This document shows positions 23,926 through 34,279 of a stretch of 64,000 nucleotides of DNA, one piece after another (the stretch's first letter is position 1; every line of letters starts with the position of its first letter). Source of the DNA: Bacillota bacterium. Its GTDB lineage: Bacteria > Bacillota > UBA4882 > UBA8346. Below the pieces are notes generated by a model. The model was given only the letters and a program-made list of their open reading frames with translations, searched no databases and was not told the DNA's origin. The DNA lies in contig JARKQY010000052.1 in NCBI GenBank assembly GCA_029974635.1, positions 1-64,000 on the forward strand. Direction: 5' to 3'. The position numbers were made by a program, and so were the translations under genes.

Positions 23926-26091
23926 TTAAATCCGGATCGGAGCGTCTTCAATTAGAGACTCTCTCACTTTAAAGGTGGTCAAAGTGTTTGTAAACATATC
24001 CTCCAATGAAATCGGAATCGGAGCGTTTCCCTGTAAGAATGAAACGTAATTCGAATATAGCGGCCCGAATCCCTTATCCATCCCCGGCGTTTTCAGAGTG
24101 GCGTTCCTGCCTCCGCTCCAAATTTGAGTTTTGGTGAAATTATCACAAGTTATCACCGTGCCATTGAAAAATATTTCTAGTTGCTCTTTGGGATAGGCCT
24201 TGTCTCCCACTGAAGTATAGGTGATAGTCGCCAAGGAACCGTTATCGTAGGTGATGATACTGCATATGTTATCTTCGTTAATAATATGGCTTTGGTTGGC
24301 GCTCATTTTCCGGGTATATACTTGAATCGGCTTCGCCCCGGTGATATATTGGGCCAAATCGACGAAATGACAAACCTCTCCGATAATTCTCCCGCCGCCT
24401 ATCTCCGGATCGTTAATCCAATGTCCCCTGGGAATATTACCGGCATTCACCCGGTAATTGATAATGCAAGGCCCTTGATTTTGCAGAAAATAGGCTTTGA
24501 TGCGCTGGATATGCCGGGAGAACCGGCGGTTAAATCCGACCAATAACGAACGGCGCGGCTGCTCTTTCATTAACTGAACCAGGGATTCCAGCTCGGATTC
24601 ATTTAAACAAAGCGGTTTTTCAACGTAGACATCCTTATCCTTTAAAATTGCGTCGCGAACCATGGGGTAATGTAAGTTATGGGTGGCCGCGATAATGACC
24701 AGATTAATTTGGGGATCATCCAAAATCTCTTGATAATCTCCGGTGGCGTATTGGAATCCGAATTTTTTAGCCAAACTGGTGGCATGAACTCCTTGGGCCG
24801 AGCAAACTCCGTTCAATGAAATGCCGCTGATTTTCTGAAACTCCGGCATTATCACCGTCTGTGCAAAGCTCCCCGCGCCGATTAAACCAACTCCAATCGC
24901 ATGCGTCGCGGATTTTTCCGGCCCTGCTTGGGGGAACCGGATTTTAGTTTCGATTTTTTGGGGAAAATCATACTGTAACAAAACTCCTAGAAATCGCTCG
25001 TGATTGGGGTTTTCGGTAATCAGGCGATAAGCTTGGGGGGCCTCTGCCAACCGGAACCGATGCGTGATTAAAGACTTGATATCGATCAGGTCATGTTCAA
25101 CCAAGCGGACAAATTCCTCCATATTGCGGCGCTCGGTCCACCGGACATAACCTATTGGGTAGTCGATTCCCTTTTCTTCATATTGGGAATCATACCGCCC
25201 GGGTCCATATGATCTTGAGAATTTAAAAGTTAATTCCTTTTCATAATAAGGTTTGCGAGGCAAATTCATGCCGGTTACTCCCACCATGACCACCGTGGCC
25301 CGGTCTCCGGCGATGGCGGCCGCCACTTCCACCGGATCGTTTTCCTTGGTTGAAGCAGTGATGATGATCTTATCCGCGCCATGCCCTTTAGTGAATTCCT
25401 TAACTATCGATACCGGATCATGGTTTCCTAAAACAACCCCCGCCTCCAATCCATTCCCCACAGCCAGGTTGATCTTGGTTGCATCGATATCCAAACCGAT
25501 TACCCTGCACCCGGAGACTTTTAAGATTTGCGCGGTTATCTGTCCGACCAACCCTAGCCCGATTACAGCGACGGTTTCACCCAACCGGACTTCGGCTTGT
25601 CGAACTCCCTGAAGCGCTATGGTGCCTATGGTGGTAAACGCCAATTCGTCAAGTTTATCTTCCCTGCCAATTTTTACGTACAAATTTTGAGGGATGTAAT
25701 TGACTTCGGCGTGATTGGCGTACCCGGCGCCGGCGCAGGCGACATAATCGCCGTTCTGGACATCATCAATACCGGTCCCAATTTCCATGACCCTGCCCAC
25801 AGCGCTATAACCCAAGGGGATCGGGGTTCCGATTTTTCGCAAAACATTTTTATAGGTATTCCATAAGCCTTCATTCTTTATTTTATAGACGACTTGTTTT
25901 ACCAAGTCCGGCCGTTCCCGCGCTTTACGCAAATAACTCATCTTGGCCAGATCAATGAACTTTTTATCCGTTCCGGAACTGATGAGCGAAAAAACATTTT
26001 GTACCCTAATTCCTTTCGGTTTTAGCGCAGGAACCGGCACATCCTCCAATTCAACGGCCCCTGTTTTGAAATTTTGAGTGATTTGTTTCAT
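23926..26091 (-). CDS. bi-domain dehydrogenase (zinc alcohol dehydrogenase + Gfo/Idh/MocA)
   Basis: A 721-residue fusion. Residues 1 to about 370 form a medium-chain alcohol-dehydrogenase domain (GYSAVGRVMEIGTG, VAVIGLGLVGQITAQILK). Residues about 390-721 form a Gfo/Idh/MocA oxidoreductase (GVGLIGAGSFAQTVIMPEF, VYVEKPLCLNESEL). This exact fusion recurs in O-antigen/EPS loci beside heparinase II/III-like and asparagine-synthase-like genes, as here. Two NAD(P)-binding sites suggest successive or coupled oxidation and reduction of a nucleotide sugar; the substrate is unknown. Confidence 0.9.
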   Translation of the reverse strand: MKQITQNFKTGAVELEDVPVPALKPKGIRVQNVFSLISSGTDKKFIDLAKMSYLRKARERPDLVKQVVYKIKNEGLWNTYKNVLRKIGTPIPLGYSAVGRVMEIGTGIDDVQNGDYVACAGAGYANHAEVNYIPQNLYVKIGREDKLDELAFTTIGTIALQGVRQAEVRLGETVAVIGLGLVGQITAQILKVSGCRVIGLDIDATKINLAVGNGLEAGVVLGNHDPVSIVKEFTKGHGADKIIITASTKENDPVEVAAAIAGDRATVVMVGVTGMNLPRKPYYEKELTFKFSRSYGPGRYDSQYEEKGIDYPIGYVRWTERRNMEEFVRLVEHDLIDIKSLITHRFRLAEAPQAYRLITENPNHERFLGVLLQYDFPQKIETKIRFPQAGPEKSATHAIGVGLIGAGSFAQTVIMPEFQKISGISLNGVCSAQGVHATSLAKKFGFQYATGDYQEILDDPQINLVIIAATHNLHYPMVRDAILKDKDVYVEKPLCLNESELESLVQLMKEQPRRSLLVGFNRRFSRHIQRIKAYFLQNQGPCIINYRVNAGNIPRGHWINDPEIGGGRIIGEVCHFVDLAQYITGAKPIQVYTRKMSANQSHIINEDNICSIITYDNGSLATITYTSVGDKAYPKEQLEIFFNGTVITCDNFTKTQIWSGGRNATLKTPGMDKGFGPLYSNYVSFLQGNAPIPISLEDMFTNTLTTFKVRESLIEDAPIRI

Positions 26092-26204
26092 GTTTTTTCC
26101 TCCGAGTGAAAACAGTTAATAGGTATTGGATATTAGCCACTGGGTTATCTAGTTATCTGGTTATTAAAAAAATTGACGAACTATGGAACTGGAAAACTAG
26201 ATGA

Positions 26205-27353
26205 CTAAAGAACTAAGGAACGGTATAAATCCGCTATTTGCCGTGCTATTTCATCCCAGGTGTATCTTTCGTATACTAATTTCCGGCCGTTTTCACCAAA
26301 TTGACGGCGCAATTCCGAATTGGAAAGCAACTTGTCCAAGGCGTTATAAACTTGGTCCACATTAGTGGAGATCACTATTCCCGCCTTGTTCTCCCCCACC
26401 TCGGGAAAATGGCATTGCTCACTGATAATCACGGGAGTTCCGGAAGACATGGCTTCCAATACGGCCACGCTAAATCCTTCGGAATAAGACGGCAGGGCAA
26501 AAACAGCGGCAGCTTCCAGCAATATATGTTTATCACGGCCGGTTACCGGGCCAACTGTCAAAACTTGGTCACGAATACCCGCCTCGTGTATTAGCCTGAT
26601 TAATTCCGGTTCATAGCCATCATCAGGCCCGGCGATAACCAATCTAACCTCATCCCGGTATTTTTGAACGATCTCCTGATACGCCGCAATTAACAAATCA
26701 AGCCCTTTTTTTTGATGAATCCTTCCTAAGAATAGAATGATCAATTTATCATCGAGGTGGGGGTACTTCCGTGACAACTCAAATTTCGAGTTAGAGGGAT
26801 CCCAGGATTTTGGGGAAATGCCGTTGGGAATCACCATGGTTGGTGCAGTAGCCCCAAATTGCCGCACCTGGGCAGACTCAGCCTCGGTTAAGCAATGAAT
26901 TACAGTCGCTGAATTAAGGTGGCGCTTTTGAATCAGGCACGCATAGATCTGTTTTTTTAATCCCCTATATTTCAAAGCCCAAGGTTCCAATTCGCCGTGA
27001 ATAGTAACAACATATGGTTTGGAACGGCGGATTGCTTCCCGTGCGGCAAGATAGGCCGGATAATGCCAAAGCTCATGAATGTGGACCAAATCAAAATCAG
27101 CCAAGGAATCCGGGAGTGCATTTTGCAGCCGGAAAGAATGGCCGGGCCAAATCCTGGCTAAAAAATCGGTCGGATATGAGGTTATCGTTACCCCGGACGG
27201 TTTCAAATCCGGAGTTCCCGTCCGATGTCCTTCCGTGGTATAAATTTTAACGGCAATCCCGTGTTTAACTAAATATGGCGCTAATTCATGAATTGCCGTG
27301 GCCACTCCTCCCCAAACCGCTGAAAGGCTGGGGGTGACAAATAATACTCTCAA
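26205..27353 (-). CDS. GT4 glycosyltransferase
   Basis: A 382-residue GT-B fold enzyme. The N-terminal VLFVTPSLSAVWGGVATAIH glycine-rich loop and the C-terminal LIILFLGRIHQKKGLDLLI and EGFSVAVLEAMSSGTPVI (donor-binding Glu) define family GT4. Cytoplasmic; probably adds one sugar to the lipid-linked repeat. Donor and linkage cannot be read. Between its start and the next gene upstream lies one copy of the intergenic stem-loop repeat. Confidence 0.87.
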   Translation of the reverse strand: MRVLFVTPSLSAVWGGVATAIHELAPYLVKHGIAVKIYTTEGHRTGTPDLKPSGVTITSYPTDFLARIWPGHSFRLQNALPDSLADFDLVHIHELWHYPAYLAAREAIRRSKPYVVTIHGELEPWALKYRGLKKQIYACLIQKRHLNSATVIHCLTEAESAQVRQFGATAPTMVIPNGISPKSWDPSNSKFELSRKYPHLDDKLIILFLGRIHQKKGLDLLIAAYQEIVQKYRDEVRLVIAGPDDGYEPELIRLIHEAGIRDQVLTVGPVTGRDKHILLEAAAVFALPSYSEGFSVAVLEAMSSGTPVIISEQCHFPEVGENKAGIVISTNVDQVYNALDKLLSNSELRRQFGENGRKLVYERYTWDEIARQIADLYRSLVL

Positions 27354-27383
27354 AACACGGACCCTCCGGTTTTCATTTCTATA

Positions 27384-27476
27384 ATCCCGTTAATCCTGCT
27401 GTCTAGTAACCTTGTTTGGGCCTATTAACTTCACCAACTAATTTTTAGACGGAATTAACCGGATTTATTGGATTAA
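27384..27476. repeat. intergenic stem-loop repeat
   Basis: One copy of the family seen at 12811 and 44309: AATCCCGTTAATCCTG at one end, AGTAACCTTGTTTGGGCC inside, and TTTTTAGACGGAATTAACC with GGATTTATTGGATTAA at the other. The ends are complementary. It separates two EPS genes without disturbing either. Confidence 0.75.
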
Positions 27477-27500
27477 GTTATTTTACTACTTTCGTTTTGA

Positions 27501-28412
27501 CTAAATCTTCATTTTTTTGCCCAATATGCCGATATGGCTTACTGTCAAGTCTTCGTCATCAATATAGTTAATTGAGGGATCTATTATCGTTGGCAATTTT
27601 TTGTCGCTACGGGTCCATTCGTAAATAAATCGAAACTCCATACCCTTTACTTGCGATAAGATGGCGCTCCATTGACTGCACCTGAGTCGATTGCCCCTAG
27701 TACATTGCACCTCCCTGGAGAATTTCTCCCCCGGTTCACTTAAAAAATCAAAAGGAGCATTCGAAATATCCCGATGATCCTCCAGGTGGATACAATGAAT
27801 CATCTTTCCTTCAACGGAGAGATCTCTGGTTAAGTTCTCCAAAAGAAGCAATACATCACTGGCAGGAACATGTTCCAATACCGAAAATGAAAAGACGAAA
27901 TCGGTCTTTAAATTGAGAGGCCCTTTCGTCAAGTCAACGGGAGCAACATACTCTATTCCTAAATCCTTTAAAACATCATAAGAAAAGGTCTTGATGGTAA
28001 GTAACCGGTTCACACGGGTTCGAATCAAGCTATGGTCCTCAAATGGCGACAAAATGTCGCGCACAATTGATATCGCGGAACTATGAATTGATTGATACAG
28101 AGCAGCAGGATTGGCTACCCTTTGAACATCCGTCGCGATAACTTTTGCGGCTCCCAATAGATATAAAACCAATGCATGACTTAACACCCACCCGCTACCT
28201 ATCTCAACACAAGTTTTACCCCTTAACGGCGACTCGCCTGCAAAACCGGAAAGATGGAAAACGTGGGCGATTTGAGCGGAACATACATCAAGCCGTTTCG
28301 TCGTAGCTGCTAACCGTTTCGCTCTGCGCGAATCTAGAATTCTCAGCTTGCCGATTTTCGATTTGAACTCATGATATAGTACTGGTCTACTTTTGGGGAT
28401 AACTCTTTTCAT
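27501..28412 (-). CDS. SAM-dependent methyltransferase-like protein
   Basis: A 303-residue protein. CVEIGSGWVLSHALVLYLLG is a methyltransferase motif I, followed by an acidic end of the next strand (VIATDVQ), and DFVFSFSVLEHVPASDVLLL is the post-motif typical of Methyltransf_11-like enzymes. The N-terminal 50 residues are basic and unlike the family. Its start overlaps the end of the downstream-numbered oxidoreductase gene by 26 bp, so the two are translated together. Likely modifies a sugar of the EPS; acceptor unknown. Confidence 0.75.
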   Translation of the reverse strand: MKRVIPKSRPVLYHEFKSKIGKLRILDSRRAKRLAATTKRLDVCSAQIAHVFHLSGFAGESPLRGKTCVEIGSGWVLSHALVLYLLGAAKVIATDVQRVANPAALYQSIHSSAISIVRDILSPFEDHSLIRTRVNRLLTIKTFSYDVLKDLGIEYVAPVDLTKGPLNLKTDFVFSFSVLEHVPASDVLLLLENLTRDLSVEGKMIHCIHLEDHRDISNAPFDFLSEPGEKFSREVQCTRGNRLRCSQWSAILSQVKGMEFRFIYEWTRSDKKLPTIIDPSINYIDDEDLTVSHIGILGKKMKI

Positions 28413-29559
28413 CGAACGCCCTCTCCGATGTCGGATATATTGTTTGTTCCATACCCGTTTCCAACGCTTCTTTGGTTTTAAGAATCAGCCATCCCGTATT
28501 CCACACATAGGATAACTGCCGCTCCCTATCGTAAGGCAATCCCATTGCCACATTTACGTATGCGGAGACAATATTAGCCTTATGGCCGTGATCCCTGTAA
28601 AAATTGTGAAACTTTTTTTTGACATCCTGCACTTCGATAGTCATGGTTTGAAAATCGGACATGGTAATCAAACAATTTCCCTTGTGAGCCGTAAATTTTT
28701 CCTTTACGCCTTCGAAAGGTTCGTTCTTGATGGAAAATGACAGATTGGCAACAGTGCCGTCCTTGAACTCATAAACCACAATTATATTGCCGTTCGGGGC
28801 GGAATGAACCACCGGAATGATCCGGACCGGATAGTTCTTTTCGGAAGCCAGGTAAAGAATAAAATCAATCCAATGACATAAGTTCCCCAATACCCGGCCA
28901 CCTTCGCCCGGATTTTGATACCAGTGGCAGGAAAGGTCCTCATGGCCCGCAATGAACCAGTTATAAAAACCGGGGCCCGGCTGCCCGTTAAGATATCGTT
29001 TGATGATACTCCCGAAACGGCTTTGGATACGGTTGAATCCCAAAAAGACTTTACCGCAAGAAGCTTCCATTGCCTTGATCAAGCGGGCCAACTGTTCCCC
29101 AGAAACCGCGTGGGGCTTTTCAATATAAACACTTTTACCCCGTTCCAGGCAACGAATGGCGTAATCCGCATGAGAGGCATGATTTGAAGCAATATACACC
29201 AATTGAACCTGTTCATTTCCAATCACTTCACTGGCATCCGCCGTATATACCGGAATTTTATAATAACCGCTTAACGACGCCGCCCGGTTAATGTCAATAT
29301 CTATGCAAGCCGCCATGACGCTTCCGGCTCTTTGCCTTAAATAAAAGGCGATATTACAAAAGCAATAATTACCGCAACCGATGATACCCACTATTTGACG
29401 GCTTCCGATCCTTTTAGGCGGAGACGGCAAGCGGGTATATTTTTTTGCCATATGCAATTGACCTAAAATTTTGATGATGGTGCGCCGGAAGCCATATAAT
29501 AAAAAATATCGGAATACTTTTTTGATCTTGAATATCACTGATGAATTCAAATATTGCAT
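28387..29559 (-). CDS. Gfo/Idh/MocA-family oxidoreductase
   Basis: A 390-residue NAD(P)-dependent sugar oxidoreductase. After a basic 45-residue N-terminal extension, the Rossmann motif is IVGIIGCGNYCFCNIAFYLR and the family's Lys-Pro motif is SVYIEKPHAVSGEQLARLIK. The C-terminal domain has GGRVLGNLCHWIDFILYL. It resembles the second half of the bi-domain dehydrogenase two genes away, suggesting related substrates. Overlaps the glycosyltransferase gene upstream by 13 bp. Confidence 0.85.
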   Translation of the reverse strand: MQYLNSSVIFKIKKVFRYFLLYGFRRTIIKILGQLHMAKKYTRLPSPPKRIGSRQIVGIIGCGNYCFCNIAFYLRQRAGSVMAACIDIDINRAASLSGYYKIPVYTADASEVIGNEQVQLVYIASNHASHADYAIRCLERGKSVYIEKPHAVSGEQLARLIKAMEASCGKVFLGFNRIQSRFGSIIKRYLNGQPGPGFYNWFIAGHEDLSCHWYQNPGEGGRVLGNLCHWIDFILYLASEKNYPVRIIPVVHSAPNGNIIVVYEFKDGTVANLSFSIKNEPFEGVKEKFTAHKGNCLITMSDFQTMTIEVQDVKKKFHNFYRDHGHKANIVSAYVNVAMGLPYDRERQLSYVWNTGWLILKTKEALETGMEQTIYPTSERAFDEKSYPQK

Positions 29560-30701
29560 CGGCTTCTCCGATCAATCTTATTAATCTTGTTCACCGCGTT
29601 TTTCGCGCTCAATTGTTCACACCAATACTCCGATCGCAACAAACGTTGGTTCTCGCGATAGGGAATATCGGTAAAAATATCATTACCATGAGAAGCGGCT
29701 AAAAATATACTGTCAGTATTTCGCTCTTGAAAATACTTCTGATTGGTGATGATCAATAGCCCGGAGGCCAAGTATTCACTGAGTTTTACCGGTGATGAGA
29801 CTTGATTGACCAGTGATTCGTCCCGAAAAATGATCCCATAATCGGCTGCGGATAAATAACCGGGGATCTCCGAATGCGGGACCGAAGCAATTGTAATATT
29901 GTATTGAGCGGCTCCCTCAATCATTCCGGTTGCTTTTAAGAACTTCGCCGGACTGTCGGTCAGCGCCAAAAGGCGGTCCCTCGGGTTTTTCCGGAAATAT
30001 AGCGGCCACCATTGCCCCAAAATATCCAACCGCTGCCACTCAGCAGCGCTTCCCACATAAATGAAAACTGTTTCATTCCCCCAGCCCAATTGACGCCGAA
30101 TTTCTTGTCTTTGTAAGCTAGAGAATCGAAACCATTCAGTATCGATAATCGCGGGAATGATTAGATCCGCCTTCCGGCCGTAATGCTCCCCTAAATAGCA
30201 TGACAGTTGCTCGCTGACTGCCAGAACAACATCGGCCCGGGCCATGACCCAGCGTTCCATGGCGCGGTATTCAGATCCGCGGATGAGATTCAACATGGCG
30301 TATATCAAATTCTGCGGCCGATAATTCAATTCTTCGACAAAGGCCCCGCGGCAATCATAGATGATCTTGTAATATTTGCGCTTTTTCCTTGGTATGGCCT
30401 TCAGCGCCATCCAGGCGGTAACCGCGCCGCGGCAATGAATAACCTCATAGCCGGCAAGCAGTTTGCGCCAATTATTGCGCAACGTTTCCAACCGCCATAT
30501 TAGCCTGATAATACTTGGCCATCCTTTACTCTCAACGGCCGTAAAACCGTTGCCGGAAAAGGGGTGCCGTTTTCGGGAATGATATAATAATGTAGCCTCG
30601 GTAATTTGGTTCCAGGCCAGTACCATCCCCACCACCTGAGAATGAAAAACCAAGGTATCCGGATTAATATCGGAGATATACAGAACCTTTACGTCTTTCA
30701 T
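29547..30701 (-). CDS. glycosyltransferase (GT-B, GT4-like)
   Basis: A 384-residue protein. The N-terminal half (KVLYISDINPDTLVFHSQVV, then YEVIHCRGAVTAWMALKAI and YKIIYDCRGAFVEEL) and the C-terminal VFIYVGSAAEWQRLDILGQW with SSPVKLSEYLASGLLIITN match GT-B transferases of EPS loci. It overlaps both neighbours (4 bp with the heparinase-like gene, 13 bp with the oxidoreductase gene), so it belongs to one tightly packed transcript. Donor unknown. Confidence 0.8.
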   Translation of the reverse strand: MKDVKVLYISDINPDTLVFHSQVVGMVLAWNQITEATLLYHSRKRHPFSGNGFTAVESKGWPSIIRLIWRLETLRNNWRKLLAGYEVIHCRGAVTAWMALKAIPRKKRKYYKIIYDCRGAFVEELNYRPQNLIYAMLNLIRGSEYRAMERWVMARADVVLAVSEQLSCYLGEHYGRKADLIIPAIIDTEWFRFSSLQRQEIRRQLGWGNETVFIYVGSAAEWQRLDILGQWWPLYFRKNPRDRLLALTDSPAKFLKATGMIEGAAQYNITIASVPHSEIPGYLSAADYGIIFRDESLVNQVSSPVKLSEYLASGLLIITNQKYFQERNTDSIFLAASHGNDIFTDIPYRENQRLLRSEYWCEQLSAKNAVNKINKIDRRSRCNI

Positions 30702-32956
30702 TCACAATTTCCTTTCAGTATTGAATATGCGGTATTTCTCCGTTGCCAACCATACCCATCCGAAAAACCGGGGTGAGCATCCCCATGCCAACGTAACTTT
30801 CCGGTCCCGCCCCCGGACTGAAGCTCCACCCGGTCATTAAAAAGCCGGATCCGCAAGTTTATATCCCGGTGTCTACCGATAAACTCATGCTTGTCAAACC
30901 GGAGACATTCTCCTGGCGCCGCGTTCTCCAAGGTGAACATACCCCCGTTCAATCCCGCCGGCTCTCTATTCTCCTGTCCAGGAGCAAAGTGGGAAGCAAT
31001 TGAACGGTATAGATTACGCTGGTCCGGTAACGGGGTATAAATGTAGCTGCCTGGATCCGCCGTAATGTCTTCGCCATCTATATTCAATTCCACCCCCAAT
31101 TGATCATTATGGGAATGGCCGCCGTGGCCATTCTGGCCCACCGCACCACAACGTACCGCCAGATATAACCGCTTGGAACGGTAGATATACAATCCGAAAT
31201 CCGTATAGGCAAAAGTCTTCAATCCTGTTAATAAACCTTCACCCGAAACCCTAAATACCCTCTGCACATGATTCGGCATATCTTGCCATTCAGTATCGGA
31301 TTGCGGCCGGCCTTCATCCTTTGAGCGGCCATATCTCTCAGCGGCAGTACCTTGTCCCGGTTTTAAGTAAGAAACAACCTGCAAGTTTCCGGAAAGGTGT
31401 TCAATAAGATCGGTTTCAAACCATTCGACCCCTGTAAACGCGGTAAAATCTTCCCGGTTGAACAAACCGTTGATGGCTGCTACCAAATGCCGGTGATCGA
31501 GAGGATTTTCATGATAATAACCCTCATTATCAGTTGGGTCATCATAATTCTCCAGGTTTCTAAAAATGCTCCGCATATCAGGGACTTTCATCCGCCGGTA
31601 GTTGGGCTGTAACTTAAAAAAGCGTCCGCTATCGTTATCCCCGATCTGGGAGAGCTCTCCGCTGGGTTTGGTTATGTGGATCACAAATTCCGCCATTTTC
31701 TCCAGACGCTCAAAATACCACCCGGGAAACGGGGTTCGCCGTCCGCCTCCGGGTAAAGGATATAATATAACCTGGTCCATTCTTATTTCAGAATCGGTAG
31801 CAATCACATGCCGGCGCGTTAATTCTTCCAACCGCCGTTCAGGAAGTCCCAGTATCAGAGCAGTAGCATAAGTTACCATTTCGGCGACAAAACAATGATA
31901 TCCGGTGGATGCCTCAAAATTTGTTCCGTCTTCGTTAAATTGCAGTCCAACTTCTTTAATCAACTCATGAACCGCCAATTCCAGCCACGAATCAGTTTCA
32001 GGAGACTCGGGCAGATAGGCCGCGACAAAAACCAGACCGGCGATATTCGCCAAATAATGATTGGCGCGATGATTTGGGCTCCATTCCAAATTGGTCACTA
32101 TGTGCTTGCCGTGTTCGTAAATACTCTGAATAAACACCCGTTTGAATCTCTCATCGTACTCTGTTCCATGACTTTTAAAAATATCATATGCCACTAGCCA
32201 GTTGGCAGCCCGGATACTTACATCCATGGCGTAATACCAGTTAACTCCAAAACGCGGGGGATTATTGGCAATAAAGTCCAGGACCTGGTTACGGAATTCA
32301 TTATAATAAATTGAAGGGGGACCAAATTCTACTGCGCTTTCTTGAGCCAATAAAAACGCCCAAGCCAGCATAGGCAGGTGTTGCATTCGGGCAAGTTCCC
32401 AGGGAACCTTAATATCGGCTCCTAGCCTGTGCCCGAATATAATGAATTTATACCAGGTATGCTCATGCCAGCGATAACCGGATTTGAAATCAAGCTGCCA
32501 GTCTATGGGATGGTATTCCGGATCAATTAGAACCCAAATATTCCGGGATATTGCAGTGTTTGATCCGTTAATCCGCCCTTTTAACCATTTTCCCTCACAG
32601 TCATTGGCAGCCGGCCGTCCCATATTGTAATGATAGCCTTCCAACCCTCTGCAGTTCATACCATGCTTGACCTGGACCCACCCTGATCCCAGCAAGTCAA
32701 AACGATGATTACAGAAATTGGCCGCCACACCGGCGATCTCCACCGCCAACGGGTGCAGCCGGCTAACCATATTATTGGGAAAAAAGGTATGCAGCGCTTG
32801 AAAACCGCATTCCCATGATTGATTGTAGGTTGGCCCCATTAAATCCTTTAAAAATCGAAAGCTAGTATAAATTTTACGGCGAATGCCAAATATTTTCCGG
32901 AACAATACCTTATAGGGTATTCGGATATAAGTAAGCCCATTTCCCGACTTTTTCAC
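30698..32956 (-). CDS. heparinase II/III-like protein of EPS locus
   Basis: A 752-residue protein with an N-terminal alpha-helical alginate-lyase-like (alpha/alpha toroid) domain (WSPNHRANHYLANIAGLVFV, EASTGYHCFVAEMVTYA) and a C-terminal heparinase II/III beta domain. The latter carries the family's HSHNDQLGVEL motif and ITADPGSYIYTP. No signal peptide is obvious. Such proteins in EPS/O-antigen clusters are thought to act on, or epimerise/modify, uronic-acid-containing polymers; the reaction is not settled. It shares a 4-bp overlap with the glycosyltransferase gene downstream. Confidence 0.85.
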   Translation of the reverse strand: MKKSGNGLTYIRIPYKVLFRKIFGIRRKIYTSFRFLKDLMGPTYNQSWECGFQALHTFFPNNMVSRLHPLAVEIAGVAANFCNHRFDLLGSGWVQVKHGMNCRGLEGYHYNMGRPAANDCEGKWLKGRINGSNTAISRNIWVLIDPEYHPIDWQLDFKSGYRWHEHTWYKFIIFGHRLGADIKVPWELARMQHLPMLAWAFLLAQESAVEFGPPSIYYNEFRNQVLDFIANNPPRFGVNWYYAMDVSIRAANWLVAYDIFKSHGTEYDERFKRVFIQSIYEHGKHIVTNLEWSPNHRANHYLANIAGLVFVAAYLPESPETDSWLELAVHELIKEVGLQFNEDGTNFEASTGYHCFVAEMVTYATALILGLPERRLEELTRRHVIATDSEIRMDQVILYPLPGGGRRTPFPGWYFERLEKMAEFVIHITKPSGELSQIGDNDSGRFFKLQPNYRRMKVPDMRSIFRNLENYDDPTDNEGYYHENPLDHRHLVAAINGLFNREDFTAFTGVEWFETDLIEHLSGNLQVVSYLKPGQGTAAERYGRSKDEGRPQSDTEWQDMPNHVQRVFRVSGEGLLTGLKTFAYTDFGLYIYRSKRLYLAVRCGAVGQNGHGGHSHNDQLGVELNIDGEDITADPGSYIYTPLPDQRNLYRSIASHFAPGQENREPAGLNGGMFTLENAAPGECLRFDKHEFIGRHRDINLRIRLFNDRVELQSGGGTGKLRWHGDAHPGFSDGYGWQRRNTAYSILKGNCE

Positions 32957-33036
32957 TCCGGCTCCCTTCGAAAACCGTTTTGATCCTCGCGGTAATATTT
33001 CTTACTCTGCGTCTTTGCGCGAGTAAACGTTTTTTA

Positions 33037-34260
33037 TCACTTTGGCGTAACCTTATATGGGATCATTTCCAGGATTCTTGATACATGCCGGTCCCAAGTA
33101 TATTTCGTCATGATCTCTTGCCGGACGTTACCGGCCAACATGACGCGCAGTTCCTTATCTTGAACCAGCAGCTTTATACCTGCTGCCAACTGGTTTATAT
33201 CTCCAGGTTCCACCAGATAAGCGGTTTTGCCGTGATTGAGTATTTCCCCGATTTGACCCAGTTTCGAAGCTACGATTGCTTTTCCCATGGCCATATACTC
33301 AAAGAGCTTGATAGGGCTGCCGAAAAATTCACTCCCGTCTCCAAAGAGAATATGCGGGGACACCAAGATATCGCAAGCGTCCAAATATTTGGGGGATTCA
33401 AATTGCGGCACCAAACCGGTAAAAATCACCCGCTCCTTGTAGGGCGAGTTGCTTATTACCGCTTCCACCTCCGGTTTCAGATCCCCATCCCCAATCAAGA
33501 AAAATTTCACCCTGGCGGTTAAAGCCGGATTTTCTTCAAAAAACAGTATTATGGCCGACGCCAATTCAACAACTCCGTGATAAAAGGTGAATGTTCCGCT
33601 GAATCCCACCACGATTTCTTCCCGGAGCCGATATTTTTCTCTTATCGCCAAGCCCCCTGCCCCTGGAAAATATACCTCCGGATTCACACCGTTGGGGTTA
33701 ACCAAAATCTTTCGTCCGTCCACGCCTTTGGTTATCAATTCCTCCTTGATAACCCGGGATACCACCACTATCAAGGCGGCTTTTTTCAGGTTATATTTTT
33801 CAATAAACATGACGGCAGGTATCCAGATGCTGGTATCATAAAGTATTCTGAAAAATCGCCACACCGGTTGCGCAGGCAAAAAACTCCGGTAATTGGCCTT
33901 CCAAATCGAACTTGAATTATATTCCAATACAAACGGTTTGCCATATTTCCAGCCTAAAAATGCTCCCAAAAAGGACGCGGTAGAATGGCGCTGGTAGATT
34001 AAATTATATTGGCCAACATTTTGGATCGTAAATATCAGCTTGATATTATAGGCAAATTCACTGAAGGAACGGCCCAATATTTTATAGATCTTTGGCTTAA
34101 TTACCGCAACCGGTACTTGAACGCACGGTAATGGATCATTCGATATGAGATCCAAGTCGGCTTGTTTCGCCAAGGCATTAATAACGCCGGCAGTATGTGC
34201 CACCATGCCGCCGGCAGCCATGTTAAAAGCAAAAACGGTACGCAAGTATAAAGCTTTCAT
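33037..34260 (-). CDS. GT4 glycosyltransferase
   Basis: A 407-residue GT-B enzyme. Features: FNMAAGGMVAHTAGVINALA in the N-terminal domain, ILVNPNGVNPEVYFPG at the hinge, VVGFSGTFTFYHGVVELASA, and GSPIKLFEYMAMGKAIVASK in the donor site. Fourth glycosyltransferase of the locus, placed between the flippase and heparinase-like genes. Sugar specificity unknown. Confidence 0.87.
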   Translation of the reverse strand: MKALYLRTVFAFNMAAGGMVAHTAGVINALAKQADLDLISNDPLPCVQVPVAVIKPKIYKILGRSFSEFAYNIKLIFTIQNVGQYNLIYQRHSTASFLGAFLGWKYGKPFVLEYNSSSIWKANYRSFLPAQPVWRFFRILYDTSIWIPAVMFIEKYNLKKAALIVVVSRVIKEELITKGVDGRKILVNPNGVNPEVYFPGAGGLAIREKYRLREEIVVGFSGTFTFYHGVVELASAIILFFEENPALTARVKFFLIGDGDLKPEVEAVISNSPYKERVIFTGLVPQFESPKYLDACDILVSPHILFGDGSEFFGSPIKLFEYMAMGKAIVASKLGQIGEILNHGKTAYLVEPGDINQLAAGIKLLVQDKELRVMLAGNVRQEIMTKYTWDRHVSRILEMIPYKVTPK

Positions 34261-34279
34261 CGTATATTAACCTCCGGCA